Positions 1-9,896 are shown, numbered from the stretch's first letter. The stretch: DNA of 64,000 bases from Algoriphagus alkaliphilus (GCF_900103735.1 NZ_FMXE01000018.1:1904-65903); one strand, 5' to 3'. Made by a program: numbers and translations. The notes: generated from the sequence alone by a model not told the origin.

Positions 1-859
1 CGGGATGTTCGGTTGCTAGTTTGTCTTCCTTCTTGCTTCTTGGTTCCGGTGTCTTGCTACTTGTGTCTTGCTACTTGATACTAAAGTCTTGCTTCTTAAT
101 AAAATCTGCCTCTTTTATAAAGCTTCGCCCGATCAGTCCCAAGGGAATTAGCGGGCATGAGTCAAAAAACTACTCAATGAGTAACAAATTTACTCGGGGC
201 TTTGAGTTTTGCAAGTTTTTTAAGGAAAAAGTGAAGGGATTTGGAAGTACGAGGTACAAGGTACACTTATTCTTAGTCAACGGTCGACTGTCCACGGTCC
301 ACGGCAGCGGGATGTTCAGTTGGTATCTCGTTCTTGCTTGTTGGTTCTCGTCTCTTGCTTCTGCATACTGCATACTGCCTACTGTTTTAACCGCAAAGAG
401 CACAAAGGGGCGCGAAGGTTTTTTTAAGTTTGGCTTTGGTTGAGGTTTTAAAGAACTTCAGGGCTTTTGGGCAGTGCTTGACTTTTTCAAGGTCTCAAAG
501 AAAGAGCTTCGCTCTTCGATACTACGCAGTCTTGCTTCTTGGTTCTCGTCTCTTGATTCAGCAAACTGCCTACTGTTTTAGCCGCAAAGAACACAAAGGG
601 ACGCGAAGGTTTTTTTAAGTTTGGCTTTGGTTGAGGTTTTAAAGAACTTCAGGGCTTTTGGGCAGTGCTTGACTTTTTCAAGGTCTCAAAGAAAGAGCTT
701 CGCTCTTTGGTACTTGGCAGTCTTGGTTCTAGTGTCTTGGTACTTGCGCTAGCTACTAGATACTTTGAATTGTCATCGTTCGACAGTCCCCTGTCCACGG
801 GGCACAGGATAATCAGATGTTTTTTGTCTCGACTTTACCTGAAAAATGGTTATCTGTTA
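1..859. repeat. Repeat-rich intergenic region, left array
   Basis: No credible gene is present; the open frames here are translations of repeats. Three repeat kinds are mixed. The first is short words built on CTTGCTACTTGATACT and similar (about 31-110, 328-362, 527-553, 712-760). The second is a CGACTGTCCACGGTCCAC motif (about 283-303, degenerate near 778-808). The third is a unit of about 190 bp starting ACTGTTTTAACCGCAAAG at 381, repeated almost identically from 572. The unit contains an AAAGAGCTTCGCTCTT hairpin-like stretch. Related copies lie at 1665-2420, on the other side of the mntA-hepT pair. Confidence 0.8.
381..720. repeat. Two tandem copies of a ~190 bp repeat unit
   Basis: Unit 1 starts at 381 and unit 2 at 572, giving a period of 191 bp. 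Both read ACTGTTTTA(A/G)CCGCAAAG, continue with a CGCGAAGGTTTTTTTAAG stretch and end in an AAAGAGCTTCGCTCTT segment, with only a few base differences. The sequence after that segment diverges from about 705. The unit has no open frame with a recognisable product. Confidence 0.75.
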
Positions 860-1210
860 TTACTGTTCACCAATAAGTGTTTTCACCTCTGCTTCCAATT
901 TAGGTAGGTGATTGATAAGGATTGACCAAATATTTTCATCTGAAATACCATCATATGCATGAATGAAATGATTTCTTAAAGAAATAATCGCTCTAGCATG
1001 CTCAATTTTGCTGAAAGTATCGGAATCACTTTGCTTAATTCGATTTACTGCTTCTCCAATTATGGAGAGGTTTCTTTCAATGGCACGCTTAACCAATTTA
1101 TTACTTCTGTAATGAGAAAAAGAGATGATATCTTCCTTTTCTTGAAATTCTGTAATTTCACCTATAGAATTAATAATATCTAAGAGCCACTTTGCTGTCT
1201 TATTTTCCAT
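860..1210 (-). CDS. hepT: HepT-like ribonuclease toxin (DUF86)
   Basis: This 116-residue protein is a HEPN-fold HepT toxin. The family's RX4HXY ribonuclease motif is visible as R79-NHFI-H84-A-Y86, followed by D87-G. In characterised MntA/HepT modules this motif cleaves RNA, and the partner nucleotidyltransferase silences the toxin by adding AMP to the motif tyrosine. That tyrosine (Y86) is present, so the toxin looks intact. The start codon overlaps the end of the upstream antitoxin gene by 11 bases, which implies one transcript and coupled translation. The usual role is plasmid or island stabilisation or phage defence; which applies here cannot be told from sequence. Confidence 0.88.
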   Translation of the reverse strand: MENKTAKWLLDIINSIGEITEFQEKEDIISFSHYRSNKLVKRAIERNLSIIGEAVNRIKQSDSDTFSKIEHARAIISLRNHFIHAYDGISDENIWSILINHLPKLEAEVKTLIGEQ

Positions 1211-1577
1211 AGACTTTCAAGTGATCATTTTCAATGGATTCTATTAAGTAACTGTTTTTAAGTGTTTGTTTCTCAATTAGGTCAACTTTTCTACCCAAAA
1301 GTTTTTCCAAGGAAATTTTGAAATTGATGAAATTTTCAAAGTAGTCTTCCAATGGTACCGGGGTAAACTTGACTAAAAAATCAATATCTGATTTTTTGGA
1401 GAATGGACCCTTCAGCGCTGACCCAAAAAGATCCAATCTTTCAACATGGTAACGGCTACAAATTTTCCTCAAGTCAGGTAAAGCTTTATTGATTAAACCC
1501 AGACCATTGATCAATGCATATGAAGCAAGTTCCGGCTCGTTTACTTGATTATCAATATCTTTATTTTCCAAGTTCAT
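1200..1577 (-). CDS. mntA: MntA-like nucleotidyltransferase antitoxin
   Basis: A small nucleotidyltransferase of the MNT family and the cognate antitoxin of the HepT gene it overlaps. Counting from the ATG at 1577, the GSX10DXD signature is exact: G52-S53, ten residues, then D64-I-D66. A third acidic residue follows in the RKVDLIE segment. The reading frame extends upstream to 1664, but those 29 extra codons (MYQVQSTMYQ...) are a translation of the flanking TACTTGGTAC word repeat, so the internal ATG is preferred. A perfect -7 box lies only four bases upstream of that ATG. Predicted cytoplasmic; AMPylates HepT if it behaves like known members. Confidence 0.85.
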   Translation of the reverse strand: MNLENKDIDNQVNEPELASYALINGLGLINKALPDLRKICSRYHVERLDLFGSALKGPFSKKSDIDFLVKFTPVPLEDYFENFINFKISLEKLLGRKVDLIEKQTLKNSYLIESIENDHLKVYGK

Positions 1578-1581
1578 TGGA

Positions 1582-1589
1582 CAAAGATA
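1582..1589 (-). promoter_or_regulatory. Candidate -7 promoter box for mntA-hepT
   Basis: On the minus strand this reads TATCTTTG, a perfect match to the Bacteroidetes -7 consensus TAnnTTTG. It ends four bases before the chosen ATG, which would make the mRNA nearly leaderless. No clear -33 TTG element is seen at the right distance, so it could be chance. Confidence 0.35.
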
Positions 1590-1664
1590 ATTATTGGTAG
1601 TAATAGTTTTGTATTGAGCGACAGATGCTTCGACTTGGTACATGGTACTTTGTACTTGGTACAC

Positions 1665-2686
1665 TTATTCTTAGGCAACGGTCCACAGTCCATGGTCCAC
1701 AGCAGCGGGATGTCAGTCGGTAGTTTGTCTATAATTTGGCATTTTTTTTACCGCAAAGTGCACGAAGAATATTTTAAGTTAAGCTCAGGCGGTCTTTGTT
1801 TTGGACTTCAATTCTTTTTGGCGCTAGAGTCGTTTTTCAAGGTCACAAAGGATTAAAAGCAAAGCTTTTGTTGGAATGACTGCTACGATCTCCGGTCTTC
1901 CGCCTTCGGTCTTGATACTTGATACTTATTTTTAGTCAACGGTCGACTGTCCACGGTCCACAGCAGCGGGATGTTCAGTTGGTATCTCGTTCTTGGTTCT
2001 AGTGTCTTGAAACTTGCGTCTTGCTACTTGATACTTATTTTTAGTCAACGGTCGACTGTCCACGGTCCACGGCAGTGGGTGCTTTAACTGGGCTTTGTCT
2101 CCGTTCTTGCCTCTTGCTTCTGCATCCTGCATATTGCATACTGCTTACTGCCTACTGTTTTAACCGCAAAGAGCACAAAGGGACGCGAAGGTTTTTTTAA
2201 GTTTGCCTTTGATTAAGGTTTTATTGAACTTTCTGACTTTTAGGCTCTTGGTATCGTTTTCAAGGTCTCAAAGAAAGAGCTTCGCTCTTCGATACTACGC
2301 AGTCTTGCTTGTTGGTTCTTGTTTCTTGCTTCTGCATACTGCTTACTACCTACTGTTTTAACCGCAAAGAGCACAAAGGAACGCGAAGGTTTTTTTAAGT
2401 TTGGCTTTGGTTAATTGTTGAATTGTTAAGGTCGATATGAGCAGCATCAATGATTTGGACGATAACTATAGATTCACTTCGTCGTAAGCTCCCCTCTCTC
2501 TTCAGGAGAGGGGTTGGGGGTGAGGTAAGGTTGGATGACCGATGTTGGTCTTGGTACTTCGTACTTTGTACTTCGTACCTTGTACTTGGTACATCCTAAT
2601 ACTTGCCTCATACTTTTTACTATCGAATGTCGAATGACAACCCTTGGACTCCAAAGTGACACTGTGAAGGGGAAATAAGTTTGAAT
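1665..2686. repeat. Repeat-rich intergenic region, right array
   Basis: About 1 kb without a credible gene. It holds the same repeat kinds as the stretch at 1-859: the CGACTGTCCACGGTCCAC motif (near 1678, 1939 and 2047), the CTTGATACTT word family, and CATACTGCTTACTGCC words (2120-2155, 2334-2356). Two further copies of the 190 bp unit start at 2153 and 2352 (period 199 bp). A degenerate third version lies near 1745-1860. A CTCTCTTCAGGAGAGGGGTT segment near 2495 belongs to another common dispersed repeat. Repeats therefore bracket the toxin-antitoxin pair on both sides. Confidence 0.8.
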
Positions 2687-4510
2687 TTACTTGATGGCTC
2701 GGTCCAGGGCTGGTTTTCCTCCTACGATGGGAAGGGTAAGGAGGGTGCTGTCCAGGTCGATGGTGAGTTGGGTTCCGGGCTTTGGAAGGATGGTAAACTC
2801 CTGATCTGAGGAGAAAATCATCAGTCCGATCTGCTGTCCTGCAGGAATGATCTGATCGTCGGGCTGCAGGTCAAAACTTACTTCGTAGAATTTCCCCGGC
2901 ACCAAAGGCTCCGATTCGCTAATGGAGGAATGGTTTTGTGGATCGGCCCAACCCCGGGTGATGATATTGTCGGTGATTCTGGAGTTTCGCCCTTCGATCC
3001 AGGGCAGGGAGACGAGCCATACGGAAAGATTGGCGGCAGGCTTATTTGAGGCGAGTTTCACCGTGATTTTTGGGATTCCTGAAATATGGACTGCCTCCTT
3101 GAGCACCGAACTGAGGTAGATCAGGCGATGCTCGGTGTAATCCGCCTGTGCCAAAGCCGATCCGGAAAAGGAATAATTGTCGACCAAGGTTTCTTTGGCC
3201 CCGGAACTCAGTTTTTCTGTACTGAGGGATCCTGCCGCCGGAGCTCCGGCTTTGAGGTACAGGCTTACATTTTTGGCTTCGGGGTTGGGGTAATCGGCAT
3301 AGGCTGTGGGCTTGGATCTTTCGTCCTGCTCGCGGACGATCCAGGCTTTGGGCTCATCCTCCACGCCATTTTCCACGCCATGCAGGAAGCGGGTAAACCA
3401 GCGGTTCATCATCGGGAATGGCGGTGGGCCACCGTGCCCGTTTTGGTGGTAATAGATTTTGGAAGGGATTCCTTTGGCGCGGGCGGCATCGTAGATCCGG
3501 TAGCTGTGCTCGGGCATTACGTTCCAGTCATTGAATCCGTGGGCCATCAGCAGAGCGGCTTTCATGGGTTCCATGTCATTGAGGTAGTCGCGTCCTGCCC
3601 AGAAGTCATTGTAGTCTCCTGTGGCGCGGTCCATGCCTTGTGCCATTTCGGTGTCGCGGACAGTTTTGTTGTTGTAGGGTCTTTTGGCTTCGTCCCCGCT
3701 GTGGATGAAATCATAGAGCACATCAATATCTTCGCCCAGGTATCCTCCGGGTGAGCGAACCAAGCCATTGGAGCGGTAATAGTGGTAATAGGAGGTGTTG
3801 GGAGCGATGGGGATGATGGCTTCGAGGCCTTTGACACCGGTGGTTGCGGCGGCGAGGGGAAGGGTTCCGTTATAGGAGGTTCCGGTCATGCCGACTTTCC
3901 CGGTGGACCAGAAGGCCATGACTTTTTCATTTCCATCCGGGGAGGTGTAGCCGTTGTCTTTGCCCGTCAGCCATTCTATGACGGCTTTGGGGGCCAGGGA
4001 TTCATTGTCTCCGCCGACAGTTGGGGCACCTTGGGAAAGGCCAGTACCCGGTGAGGAAGAGTGCACCACGATGTATCCACGGGGAACCCAAGCCATGATT
4101 TCATCATTGGAGATGATCGGCCGTTGGCCTCTTCGCTGGACTTCCACGGTATTTCGGGGTGTTGCAGGGGCGCCCAATTCATGTTTGACATCCCAGAATA
4201 TCGGGGCATTGCCTGCTGTTCCGGCATAGTATGGGCTGCTGGCATAGATGATGGGGAGTTTCAATCCTTCTGTTTCCGTCTGTCGCGGTCGGGTGACATC
4301 GACATGCATCCGGTCTAATTTTCCGTCGCCGTCGGTATCGAATTCTGTTTCCACCCAAAGGTCATGACGGATCCAATTGGCGGAATCCTTCAGTTCGGGG
4401 ATAATCTGTGCTTCTCCGTTTTCGAAGATCGGCTTGACTTGAGCGAGTAAATCCGGAGTTCCAAGAGATAGAAAGAGAACAAAAAGTAAGGCTCGGGATA
4501 TAATTTTCAT
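2687..4510 (-). CDS. Secreted S15-type Xaa-Pro dipeptidyl-peptidase
   Basis: A 607-residue exported alpha/beta hydrolase of peptidase family S15 (X-Pro dipeptidyl-peptidase / CocE type). Residues 1-24 are a Sec signal peptide ending LLAQ. The nucleophile motif G-T-S-Y-N-G places the catalytic serine at residue 212. The charge relay is completed by an aspartate in HGFNDWN (D328) and a histidine in QNGHGG (H359). The remainder is the beta-rich C-terminal S15 domain. The expected role is to release X-Pro dipeptides from peptides in the periplasm or outside. Transcribed alone; the neighbours are unrelated. CocE-like esterase activity is the main alternative, but the domain layout fits the peptidase better. 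Confidence 0.85.
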   Translation of the reverse strand: MKIISRALLFVLFLSLGTPDLLAQVKPIFENGEAQIIPELKDSANWIRHDLWVETEFDTDGDGKLDRMHVDVTRPRQTETEGLKLPIIYASSPYYAGTAGNAPIFWDVKHELGAPATPRNTVEVQRRGQRPIISNDEIMAWVPRGYIVVHSSSPGTGLSQGAPTVGGDNESLAPKAVIEWLTGKDNGYTSPDGNEKVMAFWSTGKVGMTGTSYNGTLPLAAATTGVKGLEAIIPIAPNTSYYHYYRSNGLVRSPGGYLGEDIDVLYDFIHSGDEAKRPYNNKTVRDTEMAQGMDRATGDYNDFWAGRDYLNDMEPMKAALLMAHGFNDWNVMPEHSYRIYDAARAKGIPSKIYYHQNGHGGPPPFPMMNRWFTRFLHGVENGVEDEPKAWIVREQDERSKPTAYADYPNPEAKNVSLYLKAGAPAAGSLSTEKLSSGAKETLVDNYSFSGSALAQADYTEHRLIYLSSVLKEAVHISGIPKITVKLASNKPAANLSVWLVSLPWIEGRNSRITDNIITRGWADPQNHSSISESEPLVPGKFYEVSFDLQPDDQIIPAGQQIGLMIFSSDQEFTILPKPGTQLTIDLDSTLLTLPIVGGKPALDRAIK

Positions 4511-4790
4511 TTTTATTGGATTTAATGGGGTGTTAAACTTTTACAAAATATAAAATGTGTTTTACATGAATTCACTTAGGGCTTTTCAATATCACCAAAA
4601 ATATCCTCGCTTTATGACTACCAAGCGAAATTGGATTCAAATGACTCAAATAACCAGCACAAGAAAAAAGCTGATAACTATCGGGTATATCGGCGCAGCC
4701 ACCTGTGTTTTCCCATACGTATAGGATCATGACATTTTATTTTATCTTTTCAGATAAGAAGAAAATCAATGATTTAGCCAAATGGCTTAG

Positions 4791-7700
4791 TTAATTTTCG
4801 ATAAAATACATGTCTAACATCCCTTTATTTTTCACTTCAATTTTACCTCGATGTGTACAGGTAAAATCATCTTTGATTAGAATAAAAGTATCTCCACTGA
4901 TATTTATTTTTCCAACTTTCCCATTACTTTCCATTCGAGAGGCGATGTTGACGGTGTCGCCCCAAATGTCATAAGCAAATTTCTTTAAACCAACTATCCC
5001 TGCTACCACGGAACCGGTGTGTATTCCAATTCGGAGGTTAAAAGTCGGAAGATTTGAATTTACTCTTCTTTCAATTTCTTCGTTCATAAATAGCTGAATT
5101 TCCATAGCTGCATTTATCACAGGTTTCGGACTAATGGCTTCATCGGTATCTAGACTTCCTGCACACATATAGCAATCCCCAATTGTCTTAATTTTTTCGA
5201 TGTTATGCTTCATGATAATTTTATCAAAAGCAGTATAAAAGTAATTAAGCTCGTAAACCAATTCATCTGCCCCTAGCTGCTCACAGATTTTAGAAAAGTT
5301 TTCGATATCAGCAAAAAGAACTGTGACTTGTTTAAAATGCTTCGCCTTCGCTTTTCCGGTAGATTTCAGTTCTTGAGCAATATAAGATGGTAAAATATTT
5401 AACAATAAGCTGTCAGATTTTTCTTTCTCCAACTTCAATTGTTCGGTTCTCTCCTTCACCTTTTCTTCCAAATTTTCATAGAGCATAGCATTTTCAATAG
5501 AAATAGCCATTTGACCACTCAACAAAATGATGAGGTCAATTCTGTCTTGAGTAAATACCCCATCGGATAAATTATTTTCCAGATAAATCGCACCAATTGT
5601 TTTACCCAAATTGGAGAGTGGCACACATAAAATAGAGCGAACTTGATGACCAACAATGTAAGTGTCATTGCCAAATTTCCCGCTTTGGGAGGCATCGTCC
5701 AATATCACAGGTTCATTCGTATTAATCACAAAATTCACTACCGAATTAGGCGTTTTATGATATTGGCTATACGCAACTTTTGAAAAAATCTGAACTTCAT
5801 GATTATCTGCCAGGCATTCTGCTTGTACCATTAATTGATTATCTTCTTTAAGAAATAATACTATTCGCTGAGCGCCTGCATTTTCAATAATGATTTTCAT
5901 CATTGTAGACAATAAATCCTTGAGCCTCACTTGTTGAGAGATGGCTTCTGAAGATTTAAAAATTGTTTTCAGGTCAATATTGGAAACAATTGAATCTCCC
6001 AAGGATCTTTTTACATTTCCTTGCGGACTAGATCTTGATGTTTCAATTGTTGCTAATGAAATAGAATTATATTTCTCAAGAAGATATTCCGCATAGGCGG
6101 AAGCGCCTAAAGCATTATAATCATAGACAGCATCTCTGAGGTGAAACCCCGCTAGGCGAATTTGTGAGGAATTTTGATGAAACTGAGTTAATAATTGATT
6201 GGCTAAAGCCTGAACATGCAAGTATCCATATTTTTTGGAGGATTCAATTGCCGCATAATAGAGATTTTGGCATTGAATTGAATCGCCATTAATTCGGTGA
6301 TATTCCGCTTCTAGCATCTGATATTTGTGAATGAAATTAGAGGAGCTATTTTCGGAGTATTTCTTAAAACGCTTGCAGATATTTTTTAATGCCCTTTTCC
6401 ATTTTGACCGTTGAATACCTTTGGCATCGGAATATAATGCTGCTACGATCATTCCTTTATAAAAGAAATGTTCGGCAGTATGAAGCATGCCAGGTGAGTC
6501 AGGAAGATAATTGTCTGATTGCTTGACCATTTTATAAGCTTGCTCCATTTCCCCCCACAGGTATAATGTTCTCATTTTGTTTATAAAAAAATAATGGGCA
6601 AAATGACGAGAACCAAAGCTGGACAAGCCTTTTACATAGGTCTCTTCATCAAATTCATCATCAGAAAATGAATCTCTAGAATTGGTTTTACCCTGAAGAT
6701 TTCTAATTGCCTGCTGAACACCCCTGACAGTCATGATTCCTTCCTTATAATTTATATTATTTAGGAAGTCCAAATATCTATTAGCAGCGGTAAGGTTTTC
6801 ATCAAAATTCAGCCCTCGCATGAAATAACTTTGAGTGGTTCCACAAGCCGAACAACTTGCATGGAAAAAATCGCCAATTTCCAATCCAGCATTGTAAGAA
6901 ATCTGCCAATGTCGTTCCATTTCCTCAGCGGGACGAAACCAAGGAATCGCAAAGTATCCTACTACAAAATGAGTTTCTGATTTATATTGATACGTTTTAT
7001 ATTTTTCTACTAGATCTAATGCCAATTGTCCAAATTCAAATCCAGACTTTTTTTGGTTAAGTATGGCGCCATGAAAAATTGCTCCAAATGCTATAAAACC
7101 CACACAACTTCCATTGGCATGTCCGTACCTAAGGTATTGATTGACAATTTTTGCCGCTAAATTTATGCTAAGTTCAGGTTTGATTTGATAGGCTGATTTA
7201 GTCACATTAGCCATTAAAAGAACAGCCATTCTTTGCTTCTCATCAGTCATTTCTTTCACATTGATGAGGTCCTTTATAGTGCGTTTACCGCGTAATAATC
7301 GGTATTCAATGTAATCCTTAATCAATTGTGGGGGCACAAATTTGGCTGGCAATTTCACTCCTAATGGACCACTTGCTATTCTGCCTGTTTCATAGGCTTC
7401 TTCAAATTTTCCTATATTATTATAGTAATATATTTTTCTTAAATAAACCTTTGCTTTATCCAAATCGGACTTGGCATGTGCTACTGCTATATCGAAAATC
7501 TCCGCAGCAATATCATTATTGCCACAGAGGTGTTCTGATTCAGCTTTTTGGATATAAAGATCCCGAGTGAGTGATGTGGGATGATTCCAAGCTTCTTCCT
7601 TGACCAATTTCATCGCCTGATTGATATAATCTAAAGCAGTCCGATAGGCTGTTGCGCTTTGTGCTCTTCTACTTGCTGCCAAATTAAGCTCCACTAATTT

Positions 7701-9896
7701 GGCTATTTCGGATTCATCTGTGATTAAACTTTGAGCCTCATTTAAGTTGTCAGTGATATCATATAGCTTATCACTTTCCTCTGGAGTTATCGTTTTTGAT
7801 AACAAAAGTCTCCCTATTTTTAACTGTGTAAGTTGGCGCTCATCTTTGGTGAGTAGAGAAAAAGCTGCCTGTTGAATTTTATCATGTTGAAAAGAAAAAT
7901 TAGAAAACAAATCATTGTTATGGATTCCTTTTGATAAAATTATTCCCAGTTGAATAGCTTCCGAAAGTTGATTAGTAGTTTCCTCGATGCTTAAGTCACT
8001 TACCTCACTCAGTGTATTCAGATCGAAATTACTTCCAATGCAGGAGGCAATTTTCAATGTGTCCAAAACTTCAGAAGGCAATCGTCCCAATAATTCAAGC
8101 ATCAGCTCAATGACATTGTCACTGATTGCTGTTTCTTTGATTTTTTGAATATCGTAATCCCAAGATTGCTTTTCGTTAGAGAAAAAAATTGCATTTCTCT
8201 CATATAAGGAAAGTAGCACTTGCCTGATGAAAAAAGGATTGCCTTGAGTTTTTAGAGCTATTATTTCGACAATATCTTGGCACTTTTCGGGCTCAAGATG
8301 AATAGTTTCTCCAATTAGGCTTGAAATGGATTGAGTACTTAGAGGTGATAATTTTACAGTATTGATCGGGACATGTTTTTGCTTTAATTGATCTATCATT
8401 AACATCACCGGATGAGAGGAAGCTATTTCATTATCTCTGTAAGCTCCAATTAAGAAAAAATGTCCCAGGTGCAGATTAGAAAATTGATTATCAATCCATT
8501 GACAAGTGGTGTGGTCTATCCACTGTAAGTCATCCAAAAAAATGCACAAAGGATGTTCCTTACGACAGAAAACCTGGACAAAATTGTTAAAAACTAGATT
8601 AAAGCGAATCGTAGCTTCTGCATTTGCCAATTGGGGTAAAGGAGGCTGATCTCCAATCAATAATTTGGTTTCCGGTATTACATCTGTCAATACACGTCCG
8701 TTCGTGCCGACAGCCTGGAGTACCTTCTCTTTCCAATGTTCAATCTTCTGTTCGTTTTCTGTTAAGATTTTCCGAACTAGCTGAGCAAAAGCCAAAAATA
8801 ATGAGCTTAAGGGAGTATTCTGCTTGAATTGATCAAACTTGCCTTGGATAAAAAACCCTTGATTTTGATTAATAGATTTTCTGACCTCTTTCACAAGGGC
8901 TGATTTTCCCATTCCGGAAGGTCCCATTACCAAAGCGATCACAGATTCCCCGTTTTTTACCTTTTCATAGCTTTGAAGGAGTATTTCAAGATCTGCTGTC
9001 CGTCCAAACAAGTTATCGGAAAAATTAAATCTGTTGGAGACGTCTTTTTTGCCTATCTGGAAATTTTGATCCTCAGACAAAGATTTCAATTCCGAAAAGC
9101 GATTGAGGTCATGGAGTACACCGAGCGCACTTTGGTATCTCTGCCCCGTATTTTTCGCCAATAATTTATCTACGATATTTGAGATAACCGGAGGAATATT
9201 GGGCAAAAGTTGGTTTAGGGGTTTGTGAAGCTTGGCTATGTGACAATGAATCAGTCCAAGAGGGTCTTCGGAAATAAAGGGGGGGACATTAGCCAATAAT
9301 TCATACAAAATTGCCCCTAAAGAATATAAATCTGAACGCTGGTCCAATGCACGGTTCATTCTTCCGGTTTGCTCGGGAGAAACATAAGCCAAATTCGCCT
9401 CAAAAGCCTCTTCTGTAGAGGAGTGGAATGACTCACGAGCCAGCTCTCTAGCAAGTTCAAACCCGGTTATTTGTATACTACCATCTTCTTCGTGAAAATA
9501 GATGGTTTCAGGATTAAGGTTTTTATGAATGATTTGATGAGAATGTAAAAATGCGACAGCTTCAGTTAGTGGCTTTGCAATTTTTAAAAAATCCTCCAAA
9601 TCAACAGACTTATTCATCAGGGATCTTAGATTGACACCTTGAGGATATGCCATAACAATGGTCAAACTATTCTCACTCGGTATCCTCTCCAATGCTTCAA
9701 GAATCGAATTGTGCTTCAATTTTTGAAGTAAAGAATATTCGAATTTCAGTCTATTTAATTCGTGGTGGGTTGGATATGCAGATTTTAATGATTTTAGTAA
9801 AACTTTTTTTTTATCCTCTTCTCGCTCGCCTACATGTATTATATACTTTGAATTTTCGATCAATTTGTTTTTTGAGATGTAATTAAACTTAGTCAT
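4791..9896 (-). CDS. Pseudokinase-AAA ATPase-GAF-adenylate cyclase fusion
   Basis: A 1701-residue signalling protein. Order: kinase-like fold (about 10-270), AAA/STAND-type ATPase with Walker A GPSGMGKS at 325-332 and a Walker B CIFLDD segment, a helical TPR-like region (about 700-1240), GAF (about 1310-1460), a short coiled coil, then a class III cyclase domain. The cyclase is complete: metal aspartates in FADIENFS and TIGDCYM, transition-state N and R in VNIASRM. The adenine-selecting Lys (IKTIGD) and Asp (AYDIWGDTVN) point to cAMP rather than cGMP. The kinase part has lost key residues: HRD reads H124-K-N126, its partner Asn is T131, and DFG reads G145-F-E. It therefore probably senses rather than phosphorylates. 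Cytoplasmic, no membrane segment, transcribed alone. Confidence 0.88.
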   Translation of the reverse strand: MTKFNYISKNKLIENSKYIIHVGEREEDKKKVLLKSLKSAYPTHHELNRLKFEYSLLQKLKHNSILEALERIPSENSLTIVMAYPQGVNLRSLMNKSVDLEDFLKIAKPLTEAVAFLHSHQIIHKNLNPETIYFHEEDGSIQITGFELARELARESFHSSTEEAFEANLAYVSPEQTGRMNRALDQRSDLYSLGAILYELLANVPPFISEDPLGLIHCHIAKLHKPLNQLLPNIPPVISNIVDKLLAKNTGQRYQSALGVLHDLNRFSELKSLSEDQNFQIGKKDVSNRFNFSDNLFGRTADLEILLQSYEKVKNGESVIALVMGPSGMGKSALVKEVRKSINQNQGFFIQGKFDQFKQNTPLSSLFLAFAQLVRKILTENEQKIEHWKEKVLQAVGTNGRVLTDVIPETKLLIGDQPPLPQLANAEATIRFNLVFNNFVQVFCRKEHPLCIFLDDLQWIDHTTCQWIDNQFSNLHLGHFFLIGAYRDNEIASSHPVMLMIDQLKQKHVPINTVKLSPLSTQSISSLIGETIHLEPEKCQDIVEIIALKTQGNPFFIRQVLLSLYERNAIFFSNEKQSWDYDIQKIKETAISDNVIELMLELLGRLPSEVLDTLKIASCIGSNFDLNTLSEVSDLSIEETTNQLSEAIQLGIILSKGIHNNDLFSNFSFQHDKIQQAAFSLLTKDERQLTQLKIGRLLLSKTITPEESDKLYDITDNLNEAQSLITDESEIAKLVELNLAASRRAQSATAYRTALDYINQAMKLVKEEAWNHPTSLTRDLYIQKAESEHLCGNNDIAAEIFDIAVAHAKSDLDKAKVYLRKIYYYNNIGKFEEAYETGRIASGPLGVKLPAKFVPPQLIKDYIEYRLLRGKRTIKDLINVKEMTDEKQRMAVLLMANVTKSAYQIKPELSINLAAKIVNQYLRYGHANGSCVGFIAFGAIFHGAILNQKKSGFEFGQLALDLVEKYKTYQYKSETHFVVGYFAIPWFRPAEEMERHWQISYNAGLEIGDFFHASCSACGTTQSYFMRGLNFDENLTAANRYLDFLNNINYKEGIMTVRGVQQAIRNLQGKTNSRDSFSDDEFDEETYVKGLSSFGSRHFAHYFFINKMRTLYLWGEMEQAYKMVKQSDNYLPDSPGMLHTAEHFFYKGMIVAALYSDAKGIQRSKWKRALKNICKRFKKYSENSSSNFIHKYQMLEAEYHRINGDSIQCQNLYYAAIESSKKYGYLHVQALANQLLTQFHQNSSQIRLAGFHLRDAVYDYNALGASAYAEYLLEKYNSISLATIETSRSSPQGNVKRSLGDSIVSNIDLKTIFKSSEAISQQVRLKDLLSTMMKIIIENAGAQRIVLFLKEDNQLMVQAECLADNHEVQIFSKVAYSQYHKTPNSVVNFVINTNEPVILDDASQSGKFGNDTYIVGHQVRSILCVPLSNLGKTIGAIYLENNLSDGVFTQDRIDLIILLSGQMAISIENAMLYENLEEKVKERTEQLKLEKEKSDSLLLNILPSYIAQELKSTGKAKAKHFKQVTVLFADIENFSKICEQLGADELVYELNYFYTAFDKIIMKHNIEKIKTIGDCYMCAGSLDTDEAISPKPVINAAMEIQLFMNEEIERRVNSNLPTFNLRIGIHTGSVVAGIVGLKKFAYDIWGDTVNIASRMESNGKVGKINISGDTFILIKDDFTCTHRGKIEVKNKGMLDMYFIEN

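Noticed and set aside
21..907. Four overlapping plus-strand open frames (62-140 codons) at the left end
   Set aside because: They are translations of repeat DNA; two of them share nearly the same peptide because the 190-bp unit is repeated, and none resembles a protein family.
1932..2662. Minus-strand frames of 62-66 codons in the right repeat array
   Set aside because: Composed of repeat translations (for example TKYKVRSTKYEV), with no family match and no promoter.
1..2686. CRISPR array
   Set aside because: Repeats are irregular in length and spacing, degenerate and partly nested; there is no constant repeat-spacer period and no cas gene.
3086..4318. Long plus-strand frames opposite the S15 peptidase gene
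   Set aside because: Antisense shadows caused by GC-rich third positions; the minus-strand frame has signal peptide, triad and full family length.
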